A stretch of 63,782 bases of DNA from Methanobrevibacter_A sp964547125 (GTDB lineage: Archaea > Methanobacteriota > Methanobacteria > Methanobacteriales > Methanobacteriaceae), in contig CAZJLS010000001.1 of NCBI GenBank assembly GCA_964547125.1, forward strand, positions 1-63,782, read 5' to 3'. A model generated the notes under the pieces. That model was not told the DNA's origin. It did not search any database and saw nothing but the letters and a program-made list of their open reading frames with translations. Shown here one piece after another: positions 49,825 to 58,737 of this stretch; the stretch's first letter is position 1, and each line of letters starts with the position of its first letter. The position numbers and the translations under genes were made by a program.

Positions 49825-52140
49825 TTAGTTTGGATTGCTGTTAAAGTTAACATTAAATCCATTATATTTTAAAAATGCCATGTGGTAGTCATAGGATGTG
49901 CTTGTACTACTTGCAGTTATTGTACTGTGTTGACATAGTACTTCTCCAGTTACTGCTGGTATTCCTGCAATGTTAACATTGTCTTGTAATGCTGTAGGAT
50001 ATACTTGTCCAGCATAGTCTACAATTTGTAAATCAACATATCCTATTAAATCATACATATATTTTGCCATGGTTGCACTTTCACTGTTTGGTGAGTATGC
50101 TGCCATTATAACATTTCTTCCTGGTAGGCCTCCGTATTTGGTACCGTGCATATCTGCAAATGTTTCAACATTTAGGCTTAATGCGAGATTGATGAGTTTG
50201 TTTGCAACAGAACCTGTGACTTTTGCCTGTCTGTTTGGATCAACACCATTATATTCTCTTACACTTTGTTGTGCAGTGTATGGTATTAAACTACAAATCA
50301 TATAGATTGTTCCATTAATTTCATCTAAACTTGATAAGTATTCTGCTGTTTGATATGCTGCTGCTTGTGATGGTAATTCGTTTCCATGTATTCCTGCATT
50401 TATGAATACGGTTCTTCCGTTACCGTTACCGAATTTGATAAGTACGGTTCCTTGTTTTTCTGCAGCGATAATTTCATCAACTATTCCATTACGAGATGTG
50501 GTTTGTAGGAGATAATTGTATAATGGTGTGTTTCGGGTTATGTCTCCACCAGTTCCCCAGTTAAGAATGGTTAATGTGTATTTGTTTTGAACTTTTATGT
50601 ATGATGTTGCATCGTTATCCTTGTATTTTGCTGTAACTATGTATGTTCCTGTGTTTAAGTTTGGTATGGATAATGTTGCAATTCCACTTTGATTTGTAAC
50701 AATTGTGTAACTGTTGGATATTCCGTTTCCTGTAAGTGTTACTTGTATTTGTTGGTATGATACTGTTTGTGGTCCTGTGAGTGTTACTTCGTAGTTTGCA
50801 GTTTCTCCTTTGTTAATTATTATGTCCTCTGCAGTTAAACCTACTCTTAAAACATGGATACTATTATTTATCGCACTTTCTTCATAACCATTAGCACTAT
50901 AGAAGTGTGCTTGTACTGTGTACCATCCAGGTGCTAAGTTAATTTGTAGACGTGCTTCTCCAGTCCAGTCATTTGTACTGTAATATACTTTACTTAAATT
51001 ATTTGTTAATCTTGTAAGATTTAATGCAAGATGTTGTCCTATTATTGGGTGTCCTAAAATATCAGTTAAATTTATTTTATAATATTCTCCTTCACCATAA
51101 TATTCAACAAAATCATTTGCAATTAGTAAAGTAGTGTTAGGTACAGGTGTAATTTCAATTTGTAAATTAATTATTTCATCATCAATAAATGCTGTAATAG
51201 TAGCATTACCTTCCATATTACTTTGTAATGTGGTTGTTGCTTCACCATCAATTAATTCAACATCATTTTTTGTTAAATTTCCAAAATCAGTAACGAATCT
51301 AACTTGATCTTTTGGTAGATTAACTCCAAGGTAATAACTTTTGTTTCCTTTAATATAGGAATCTAAGTTTATAACTATTGGACTTGTTAAATTGACCATA
51401 ATATTATCATAATAGTTTGCAGTAGCTTGAACAAAACTGTCAGTTAACACATTACTTAAGTTTCCTATATCTGGTTTGTTTGCACCCCACCAGTTAAATG
51501 AAATATCACTGATTGTAGTATCTTCAGCATAAATTACTTTATTATTTTTGGAATTTTGTGCAATAATATTGTACTGTAACATAGTTTGTTTAGCATAAAC
51601 ACCACTACCTATTGTTGCATTATTACCAGTAATACGTGAAATTATACCAATAACTCTTCCTTGGGTGAATATTCCTCCACCGTTAATATTAGCTGTGTTA
51701 TTTATAATGTCACATGAAGTTAAACGAATATCTCCATTATTAATAGCAAATATTGCCCCACCATTATTATTGGTTTTACCATTTAATAAATTCAATTCAG
51801 TAAGACTTAATGTACCTGTTCCGCTAAAAAGTATTATACGGGCTTTAGAATTTCCATTTATAGTATGGTTATTACCATTTATTATGAAATTTTCTTTATT
51901 AATTGTAACTCCATTAATATGGGACATATCGGTTGTACTATTGTAAATATAATCTTTTTCTAATGTAATTGAATTTGATTCACTTTGATCTATTAACTGT
52001 TGTAATTCATGAAATGTACCAACATCGGTTGCATTATCATTTACATCAGCTAAACTAGTATCTGCAGATGATACTGCACTAATACTAGATAAAAATATTA
52101 GAATTAAACTTAAAATTAATATTTTATTAAGATTTCTTAT
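49825..52140 (-). CDS. secreted beta-helix adhesin-like protein with Ig-like repeats and C-terminal M14-type zinc carboxypeptidase-like domain
   Basis: About 771 residues when read from an ATA codon at 52140. Residues 1-26 are a signal peptide (RNLNKILILSLILIFLSS, then AVSSAD). Residues about 40-230 are an adhesin-like beta-helix (TFHELQQLIDQ, NFIINGNNHTING, NNGGAIFAINNGD). Two Ig-like repeats follow. The last 230 residues resemble M14 zinc peptidases: GIHGNELPSQ (ligands His and Glu), NGVDPNRQ, FADMHGT (third His) and TGEVLCQ (catalytic Glu). GGGAGG lies nine bases before the ATA; the first ATG in frame is 71 codons in, at 51927. The start codon is therefore changed or non-standard. Confidence 0.8.
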   Translation of the reverse strand: MRNLNKILILSLILIFLSSISAVSSADTSLADVNDNATDVGTFHELQQLIDQSESNSITLEKDYIYNSTTDMSHINGVTINKENFIINGNNHTINGNSKARIILFSGTGTLSLTELNLLNGKTNNNGGAIFAINNGDIRLTSCDIINNTANINGGGIFTQGRVIGIISRITGNNATIGSGVYAKQTMLQYNIIAQNSKNNKVIYAEDTTISDISFNWWGANKPDIGNLSNVLTDSFVQATANYYDNIMVNLTSPIVINLDSYIKGNKSYYLGVNLPKDQVRFVTDFGNLTKNDVELIDGEATTTLQSNMEGNATITAFIDDEIINLQIEITPVPNTTLLIANDFVEYYGEGEYYKINLTDILGHPIIGQHLALNLTRLTNNLSKVYYSTNDWTGEARLQINLAPGWYTVQAHFYSANGYEESAINNSIHVLRVGLTAEDIIINKGETANYEVTLTGPQTVSYQQIQVTLTGNGISNSYTIVTNQSGIATLSIPNLNTGTYIVTAKYKDNDATSYIKVQNKYTLTILNWGTGGDITRNTPLYNYLLQTTSRNGIVDEIIAAEKQGTVLIKFGNGNGRTVFINAGIHGNELPSQAAAYQTAEYLSSLDEINGTIYMICSLIPYTAQQSVREYNGVDPNRQAKVTGSVANKLINLALSLNVETFADMHGTKYGGLPGRNVIMAAYSPNSESATMAKYMYDLIGYVDLQIVDYAGQVYPTALQDNVNIAGIPAVTGEVLCQHSTITASSTSTSYDYHMAFLKYNGFNVNFNSNPN

Positions 52141-52149
52141 TCTCTCAAG

Positions 52150-52155
52150 CCTCCC
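52150..52155 (-). promoter_or_regulatory. strong ribosome binding site before an ATA codon
   Basis: GGGAGG on the minus strand, nine bases before ATA at 52140-52138. The ATA opens the signal peptide of the adhesin-peptidase gene. A TTG in between is in another frame and runs into a stop after two codons, so it cannot be the start. Confidence 0.65.
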
Positions 52156-52336
52156 TTAGCTTTTTTTGAATCTAAATCTCTTTTTTTTTTAAAAAATTAT
52201 TAAATGATGAAAAAAAATAATAGTTTAAAAAAAATATGTATATTTTCTTTTTATTGCTAATCAAGTATATAATTTATCTTATAATCTAATTTGAAATTTT
52301 ACTTTTCAATAGAATAATATGATTTTTAGGGAGTTT

Positions 52337-53137
52337 TTATTCTTTATTCCACCAAATTAGAATCCAATCTCCTTTATCATTCGGATTTTCCCATTTACCA
52401 TTTCTATTTTTAATAAAAACCTTTTTCAAATATTCATTTAATAATTCTTCTTTCTCTTTGCTTAGGTCTTTAATTTTCCACTTAAATCTCTCAACAGCCT
52501 CTTCAAGAGTATCATAACTTTTAACACTTTCACATTCAAGATTAACTGCATTTGGATTAATTCCCATACTAACAAGTAAATTAAAAACAATACTATAATG
52601 AGGAGTTTTATCTTCGAATTCCTCACCAACATATCTTAAAGCTTTCATAGCCTCTTTTTTATTATTCGGCCCATAAAATGTAATATAAACACTCTTATTT
52701 GCCATTTCATTTAGTTTACTTAATATTTCTTTTATATTATATGTATTGGTGATGCTTTTGCTTGCAACAATAATATCATATGAACCAATAGTATCTTTAT
52801 TTAAATTGAAAATATCTTCACATAATAAACTAATATTATTTAAATTTCTAATTTTTGCCTTTTTCTGGATATTATTTAACATTTTTTGTGATTTGTCAAC
52901 TGCAAGAAGATTATCACATTTTTCGGCTAATGGTATTGTTATTGTTCCTTCACCACATCCTAAATCAAGTATTGTGTCATTAGATGATACGTTAATATAT
53001 TTTAATAATTTTTCAGGATAATCATCATCTTCAATCCATTTACCAAATTTATTTGCAATGTCATCCCAATTTTTATTAACTTTAGGTTTATTTTTCAATT
53101 CTTTTTGCCATAGTTTTTCCCAATCAACAGTTTTCAT
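52337..53137 (-). CDS. class I SAM-dependent methyltransferase, tandem copy 2
   Basis: A 266-residue methyltransferase. The SAM motif I is DTILDLGCGEGTITIPLAEK near residue 54, followed by LLAVDKSQKMLNNI and DIIVASKSITN. The N-terminus starts VDWEKLWQKELKNKPKVNKN and the C-terminus ends DKGDWILIWWNKE. It shares this layout with the gene directly upstream, whose stop overlaps its ATG by one base (TAATG). The substrate is unknown. They are a tandem duplication. Confidence 0.85.
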   Translation of the reverse strand: MKTVDWEKLWQKELKNKPKVNKNWDDIANKFGKWIEDDDYPEKLLKYINVSSNDTILDLGCGEGTITIPLAEKCDNLLAVDKSQKMLNNIQKKAKIRNLNNISLLCEDIFNLNKDTIGSYDIIVASKSITNTYNIKEILSKLNEMANKSVYITFYGPNNKKEAMKALRYVGEEFEDKTPHYSIVFNLLVSMGINPNAVNLECESVKSYDTLEEAVERFKWKIKDLSKEKEELLNEYLKKVFIKNRNGKWENPNDKGDWILIWWNKE

Positions 53138-53958
53138 TATATCTTATTCCACCAAAATAAAACCCAGTCTGCTCTGTCACTTGCACTTGAATATTTATTA
53201 GTATTTTCATCTTTCACCATAACTTTACTAAGGTAGTCTTTTAATAATTTTAATTCTTCATTGCTTAGGGAGTCTGTTCTCCATTTTCCAGATTCAATAG
53301 CATCATTTATACTATTATATTTTCGAGGTTTAATAATATCTAAATTTTTAACATTTGAATAGATGCCTAGATTAAATAAAATATTGAAAAAATAATCATG
53401 TGTTGGAAAGTCTGCATATGGTTTATTTATCCATTCATAAAATTCACGTTCAATTCGCCAATTGTTAGGTCCGAACAATGTTATATAAACACTTTTTTGT
53501 GCTATTTTATTTATTTCACTTATAACGTCACTAATATTTAATACATTATTTAAACTTCTAGATGCGATAACTATATCATATTCTCCAAGGTTTTCATACT
53601 TTATTTCTTCAATATCCATTTCAATTGTGTCTATATTAGTTATTTTTTGTTTTTTGCATTTTTCATTTAGAAGTTCTAACATTTTTTTAGATGAATCAAG
53701 TCCTGTGACGTGTTTGCTGATTTTTGATAGGGGTATTGTTATTGTTCCTTCGCCGCAACCTAAATCTAGGATGGTGTCTGTTGGTTTTATGTTTAATTCT
53801 TTTAGTAATAGTTTATGGTAGTCGTCTCTTTTTGCAGATTTATGGAATTTTGGTGCTGCTTTATCCCAGTCTTTTTTACGGTCTGTTTTTTTGTTTAATT
53901 TATTTTCCCATAATTTTTGCCAGTTGATTTTATTTTTTGCTTGTGCATCCTTTCTCAT
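53137..53958 (-). CDS. class I SAM-dependent methyltransferase, tandem copy 1
   Basis: A 273-residue paralogue of the next gene. NKINWQKLWENKLNKKTDRK at the start, DTILDLGCGEGTITIPLSKI near residue 61, VTGLDSSKKMLELL, and DRADWVLFWWNKI at the end match it block for block. The one-base overlap suggests translational coupling. The conserved ends (W-x-KLW and DWxLxWWNK) mark a distinct subfamily. Members near radical or metal proteins are known in methanogens, but nothing here tells the substrate. Confidence 0.85.
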   Translation of the reverse strand: MRKDAQAKNKINWQKLWENKLNKKTDRKKDWDKAAPKFHKSAKRDDYHKLLLKELNIKPTDTILDLGCGEGTITIPLSKISKHVTGLDSSKKMLELLNEKCKKQKITNIDTIEMDIEEIKYENLGEYDIVIASRSLNNVLNISDVISEINKIAQKSVYITLFGPNNWRIEREFYEWINKPYADFPTHDYFFNILFNLGIYSNVKNLDIIKPRKYNSINDAIESGKWRTDSLSNEELKLLKDYLSKVMVKDENTNKYSSASDRADWVLFWWNKI

Positions 53959-54326
53959 AATAATAATATTTTATTATTTTATTTTTATTAAATTAACATA
54001 TTTTTTATAAAAATTTAGAATTTAAGTTGGTGTGATTTTGTAAATATGTCTTTTTTAGATAATAAGGTACTTGTTGTATAAAACATTACATAATAATAGA
54101 TTAATGATATAATGATTGTGATATTTTTTTTATATTATAAAAGATTATTTTTTTTGGTATTTTTTTGTTTTTTCTTAGATTTTTACATTTGAAAATGTAA
54201 TTTTAACTCCTTTTTTTTTAATTTTAATATTTTTTTTTATGGATTATTTTTTTAATAAAAAAATACATATTATTAAATGATTAGTTATTTTACTTTTTTT
54301 TTATATTATATAAAATAAGGAAAAAT
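53959..54326. other. divergent promoter region between methyltransferases and gltX
   Basis: About 370 bp with long T and A runs and no coding frame. A short inverted repeat TTACATTT-GA-AAATGTAA is at 54183-54200. In DNA this AT-rich it could arise by chance. Nothing else is recognised. Confidence 0.5.
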
Positions 54327-56006
54327 GTGATATTAATGGATGATATTCGAGATATAATTTATAAACATGCATTATTAAATGCAGCTAAACATAAAGGAAA
54401 AGCAAATCCTAAAGCAGTAATGGGCTCAATAATGAGTCAAGAAGCAGAATTAAGAAGTAAAGCAAAAGAAATAGGTCAATTATTATCTGGCGTAGTTGAT
54501 GAAGTTAATAATTTATCTGCGGATGAACAGAAAAGTGAAATGGAAAAATATGATGTTAAAGTAGAGGCTAAAAAACCTGCAAAGCCTAAAGAAAAAGGTT
54601 TAGGTGAATTACCAGGTTCACATGAAAATGTTGTTATGCGTTTTGCACCAAATCCTAGTGGACCATTACATATTGGACATTCACGTGCAGCAATACCAAA
54701 CGGGGAATTTGTTAAAAAATATGATGGTAAACTCATATTACGTATTGAAGACACAGATCCTAAAAGAGTATTTGAACCAGCATATGAATTAATACCTGAA
54801 GATTTAAAATGGTTAAACATTGAACCTGATGAAATATATTATCAATCTGATAGATTTGAAATATATTATAAATATGCGGAAGAATTAATAAAAAAAGGCA
54901 AAGCTTATATGTGTACTTGTGATGGTGGGGATTTCAAAGAATTAAAAGATAATTGTCAACCATGTCCTCATAGAAGCAATAGTGTTGAAGAAAACTTAAA
55001 ATTATGGGAAGAATTCCCAAAAATGAATGCTGGAGAAGCAGTACTACGTGTAAAAACAGATATTAAACATAAAAACCCTGCAATACGTGATTGGGTTGCA
55101 ATGAGAATAGTTGATGAAGAACATCCAAGATTAGGTAAAAAATATAGAATTTATCCTATGATGAATTTCTCAGTAGCAGTAGATGATCATTTAATGGGAA
55201 TGACACATGTACTACGTGGAAAAGACCATATGGCAAACAGTGAAAAACAAGAATATTTATACAAACACATGGGTTGGGAAATACCAGAATTCATCCATTA
55301 TGGTCGTTTAAAAATGACTGATGTTAAACTATCCACAAGCGAAGCTAAAAAAGGAATAGAAGAAGGAAAATACTCTGGATGGGATGATCCAAGACTTGGA
55401 ACATTAAGAGCACTAGCAAGAAGAGGAATACAATCAGAAACAATAACACAACTAATGAAAGAAATAGGTATTAAAATGAACGATTCAGCAATAAGCTGGA
55501 AAAAAATATACGGACTAAACAGAAACATAATAGAAGATAAAGTAAACAGATACTTCTTCGTAGCAAACCCAATAAAAATACAAATTAAAGGAGAATATCC
55601 AGAACTAAACGTAGAAATACCATTACATCCAGATTATCCAGAAAAAGGAAACCGCCAACTAAAATTCAACGGTGAAGTATACATACCAGAAAAAGACAAC
55701 AACAATGGAACAGTAAGACTAATGGATGCAGTTAACATAAAAATAGAAAACAACAACTACGAATATTTAAGCGAATCATTTGAAGAAGCAAAAGAAGCAA
55801 AAGCAAAAATCATACACTGGATACCAAGTAAAGAAACAATACCTGTAGAAATAATCATGCCAGATGCAACAATAACCAAAGGACTCGCAGAAAAAGATAC
55901 AAACAACATAAAAGAAGGAGAAATAGTACAATTTGAAAGATTCGGATTCGCAAAACTAGATAAAAAAGAAGAAAACAAACTAACATTCTACTACACACAC
56001 AAATAA
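54327..56006 (+). CDS. gltX: glutamyl-tRNA synthetase, archaeal type
   Basis: A 559-residue class Ib synthetase. The archaeal N-terminal helical domain of about 100 residues is present. HIGH occurs in GPLHIGHSRAA (about residue 117), VRFAPNPSG just before it, and the KMSKS equivalent is KLSTSEAKKG near 337. The C-terminal beta-barrel anticodon domain is of the archaeal/GlnRS type. AAGGA (54317-54321) is five bases before the GTG at 54327 and 14 before the ATG at 54336; either is possible. Codons shift from T-ending to A-ending through the gene. Confidence 0.95.
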   Translation: MILMDDIRDIIYKHALLNAAKHKGKANPKAVMGSIMSQEAELRSKAKEIGQLLSGVVDEVNNLSADEQKSEMEKYDVKVEAKKPAKPKEKGLGELPGSHENVVMRFAPNPSGPLHIGHSRAAIPNGEFVKKYDGKLILRIEDTDPKRVFEPAYELIPEDLKWLNIEPDEIYYQSDRFEIYYKYAEELIKKGKAYMCTCDGGDFKELKDNCQPCPHRSNSVEENLKLWEEFPKMNAGEAVLRVKTDIKHKNPAIRDWVAMRIVDEEHPRLGKKYRIYPMMNFSVAVDDHLMGMTHVLRGKDHMANSEKQEYLYKHMGWEIPEFIHYGRLKMTDVKLSTSEAKKGIEEGKYSGWDDPRLGTLRALARRGIQSETITQLMKEIGIKMNDSAISWKKIYGLNRNIIEDKVNRYFFVANPIKIQIKGEYPELNVEIPLHPDYPEKGNRQLKFNGEVYIPEKDNNNGTVRLMDAVNIKIENNNYEYLSESFEEAKEAKAKIIHWIPSKETIPVEIIMPDATITKGLAEKDTNNIKEGEIVQFERFGFAKLDKKEENKLTFYYTHK

Positions 56007-56034
56007 AATTTAAAAAAATAGGAGGGAACACATC

Positions 56035-57171
56035 ATGAAACCTGAAAAATTTGGATTTGGACTAATGAGACTACCATTAAAAGATGAAACAGACTTTGAA
56101 AGTATAGATATAGAACAACTAAAACAAATGGTGGATTTATTTATAGAAAAAGGATACAACTACTTCGATACAGCATACCCATATCATATGGGAAAAAGTG
56201 AAGAAGCAATAAAAGAAACACTAGTGGAAAGATATCCTCGTGAAAAATTCCTCCTAGCAGACAAACTCCCACTATTTTTCATAGAAAAAGAAGAGGATAT
56301 GGAAAGAATATTCAAAGAACAACTAGAAAGATGCGGAGTTGAATACTTTGACTACTACTTACTACACAATCTTAGTAACTGGACAAAAAAAGCATACACA
56401 GAAATAGACTCCTTTGCATTTGTAAGAAATTTAAAAGAAGAAGGAAAAATAAAACACCTTGGAATATCATTTCATGACAATGCAAAACTACTAGATAAAA
56501 TACTAACACAACATCCAGAAATAGAATTCGTCCAACTACAAATAAACTACCTGGACTGGGAAAATAAAAGTATACAATCTAAAGAATGCTATGAAGTATG
56601 TAAAAAACATAAAACACCAATAATCATAATGGAACCATTAAAAGGTGGAACATTAATAAACATACCAGAAGATGCAAAAAACAAACTAAAAGAATACAAA
56701 CAACAATCCATTATATCCTGGCCATTTAGATTTTTAGAAGGACTGGATAACATAATAACAGTTCTCTGCGGAGTATCAAATCTAACACAAATGAAAGAAG
56801 ATATTAAAATAATGGAAAACATCCAAGCATTAAACGAAAAAGAATTAAAAACAATAAACGAAGTAATAGATATAATAAACAGTCAAATAGCTATACCTTG
56901 CACATCATGTAACTACTGTGTTGAAATATGCCCTCAAAAAATACCAATACCAACATACTTCACATTATACAATGACCAAAAACAAATGGGATGGCAACAA
57001 TTTTCAGCACAACAAGTATACTATCGAACATACGCTTTAAAAGATGAATATGGAATGGCTTCAGATTGTATTAAATGTGGAGACTGTATACGAAAATGCC
57101 CACAACACATAAACATACCATCAAACTTGGAAGATGTTTATGAAGAATTAGAAAAAACAATGTTCGATTAA
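56035..57171 (+). CDS. aldo/keto reductase with C-terminal 4Fe-4S motifs, second paralogue
   Basis: A 378-residue paralogue of the gene at 44.5 kb. It starts MKPEKFGFGLMRLPLKDE, has YNYFDTAYPYHMGKSE and KHLGISFHDNA, and ends with CTSCNYCVEICPQKIPIP and CIKCGDCIRKCPQHINIP, two complete ferredoxin-like CxxCxxCxxxCP clusters. AGGAGG lies before the ATG. It is 29 bp after gltX and strongly A-rich in codon use. Confidence 0.92.
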   Translation: MKPEKFGFGLMRLPLKDETDFESIDIEQLKQMVDLFIEKGYNYFDTAYPYHMGKSEEAIKETLVERYPREKFLLADKLPLFFIEKEEDMERIFKEQLERCGVEYFDYYLLHNLSNWTKKAYTEIDSFAFVRNLKEEGKIKHLGISFHDNAKLLDKILTQHPEIEFVQLQINYLDWENKSIQSKECYEVCKKHKTPIIIMEPLKGGTLINIPEDAKNKLKEYKQQSIISWPFRFLEGLDNIITVLCGVSNLTQMKEDIKIMENIQALNEKELKTINEVIDIINSQIAIPCTSCNYCVEICPQKIPIPTYFTLYNDQKQMGWQQFSAQQVYYRTYALKDEYGMASDCIKCGDCIRKCPQHINIPSNLEDVYEELEKTMFD

Positions 57172-57225
57172 AAAAAAATAGAAAAAGAATTGAAAAATTA
57201 GAGTAATATATTTAATTTTTATTTT

Positions 57226-58536
57226 TTATTCTAATTTCTTTTTAATAGTGTCTGGTGAAATCCAAACACGATGACGTCTATAATTAACATAAACTTCATC
57301 TGGTCTAACATCAATTATAATACTTGAATAAGATTCATTATTATAGTTAAAAATAATAGTATCTCCAGATTTCAATTCAACATCCATATTATTAATTTTA
57401 ACTTTTATTTTAAGACCGCCACGCCCATCTAAAGTTCTTCTAGGACTTGTAACTGGAGTTATTGTATCATCATCACTATCACTAATACTTACTTCATGAT
57501 CAAATGGGACAATAGTTTCATTACTGAGTTTATTATCACTTTCAGTTTTAAATACAGTTTGAGTATAATTACTTTCATTTTTATTCAGTGTTTGATCCTC
57601 AGCAGTATCAGTTTCTTTATTTTTACCAGTAATTTTATTAATACTTATTTCACTTAATCTTTCATAGAATTTATCTATTTTATTACTTGCATTTTCAATT
57701 TTTCTTTGGTCTGAATCCTTATATTCGAAATTTTCATATGGAGTCATTGTTTCATTATCATCATATAACTCCAATATTTCTCTATTTTCATTAGTGTGAA
57801 TTGGTGTTATAACTCCTGAATCATCTGCTTCATCAGGTTCACTAGATTTAATTGCTTTTTGCACTTCATCTTCTGGTGAAACAAACATTTTATTTTCTAT
57901 TGCATGTTCTGTGTAGATAACTCCATTATCCTTTTCATCAGTTTCAGCATCTTCAGCTTCTTTTTTCACTTCTTCTACTTTAACTGTTTCTTCTTCAGCT
58001 TTTGGGAATATTGGAGGTTTTTCAACTGAAGATTCAATTTCAGAATCTTGTGTGTAAGGTACAATTTCTTCTACTTCACTTTCTTCTCCATAACTTGTGA
58101 AAGTAGGTGTTATACTATTATCACTTTCTGTTATTGGAGTTACAGTATTTGGAGTTGTGTCTTCTTTTTTAATAGTGTCATTTATTGCAGTTTTCAATGA
58201 TTGTAATCTTGATTCTTCAGTATTATCATTATTAAATATCTTTTTGATACCTGCACTTATTCCACTACCACTAATAATATTAAATGTGTTAGAATTGCCT
58301 TTATTTTCACTTTCACCTTCAAGACTTGGATATGAATAAGTTAAACTTTCATATTCTTCATCTTCAGGGTTACTTGTTAATATGTTTGTAACAGATTTTT
58401 TTAAAAGTACAGTATCTACAGTTCTTGTATTAACATTATAATAGGTTCTTATCCAGAATATTGAACCTATTCCAATTAATGATATCATTAAAATAATTAT
58501 TATTGCAATCGAATTCATCTCTCCAAATATCCTCAC
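57226..58536 (-). CDS. membrane-anchored acidic protein with repeated T-P motifs, unknown function
   Basis: A 436-residue protein. One hydrophobic helix near the N-terminus (IAIIIILMISLIGIGSIFWI) anchors it. About 320 acidic, probably unfolded residues follow. Within them TVTPI, SITPT, VITPI, TMTPY, TIVPF and TITPV recur every 20-90 residues, most within acidic context. The C-terminal 60 residues look folded and basic (VKINNMDVELKSGDTIIFNY, VYVNYRRHRVWISPDTIKKK), an SH3/KOW-like small barrel in pattern. No family was recognised. The start may be the GTG at 58536 or the ATG at 58518. Confidence 0.6.
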   Translation of the reverse strand: MRIFGEMNSIAIIIILMISLIGIGSIFWIRTYYNVNTRTVDTVLLKKSVTNILTSNPEDEEYESLTYSYPSLEGESENKGNSNTFNIISGSGISAGIKKIFNNDNTEESRLQSLKTAINDTIKKEDTTPNTVTPITESDNSITPTFTSYGEESEVEEIVPYTQDSEIESSVEKPPIFPKAEEETVKVEEVKKEAEDAETDEKDNGVIYTEHAIENKMFVSPEDEVQKAIKSSEPDEADDSGVITPIHTNENREILELYDDNETMTPYENFEYKDSDQRKIENASNKIDKFYERLSEISINKITGKNKETDTAEDQTLNKNESNYTQTVFKTESDNKLSNETIVPFDHEVSISDSDDDTITPVTSPRRTLDGRGGLKIKVKINNMDVELKSGDTIIFNYNNESYSSIIIDVRPDEVYVNYRRHRVWISPDTIKKKLE

Positions 58537-58737
58537 ACTAAATTTATCATTAAAAACATATTTTTTTGTTATAAAAAAAATTTTCCATAATATATTAATA
58601 AAAATTTATTATTAATATTATACTATATTAAATAAGGTAATTCATAATAAATAAATATTAGTTTTTGTACTTTTTTATAAAAAATTTATTATTCAAAAAA
58701 TTACTTAAAATATAAAAAAATTGGATTTTGATTAGAT

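Noticed and set aside
52040..52160. Possible TTG start at 52146-52144 for the adhesin-peptidase
   Set aside because: The TTG frame meets a stop after AGA GAA and is not the signal-peptide frame, so it does not rescue the missing start.
54183..54200. TTACATTT-GA-AAATGTAA inverted repeat upstream of gltX
   Set aside because: Short, single and made of A/T-rich sequence; no other copy that would make it an operator.
44480..57171. The two aldo/keto reductases as part of a single new system
   Set aside because: Such paralogues are frequent in methanogens and the two lie 10 kb apart in unrelated neighbourhoods.
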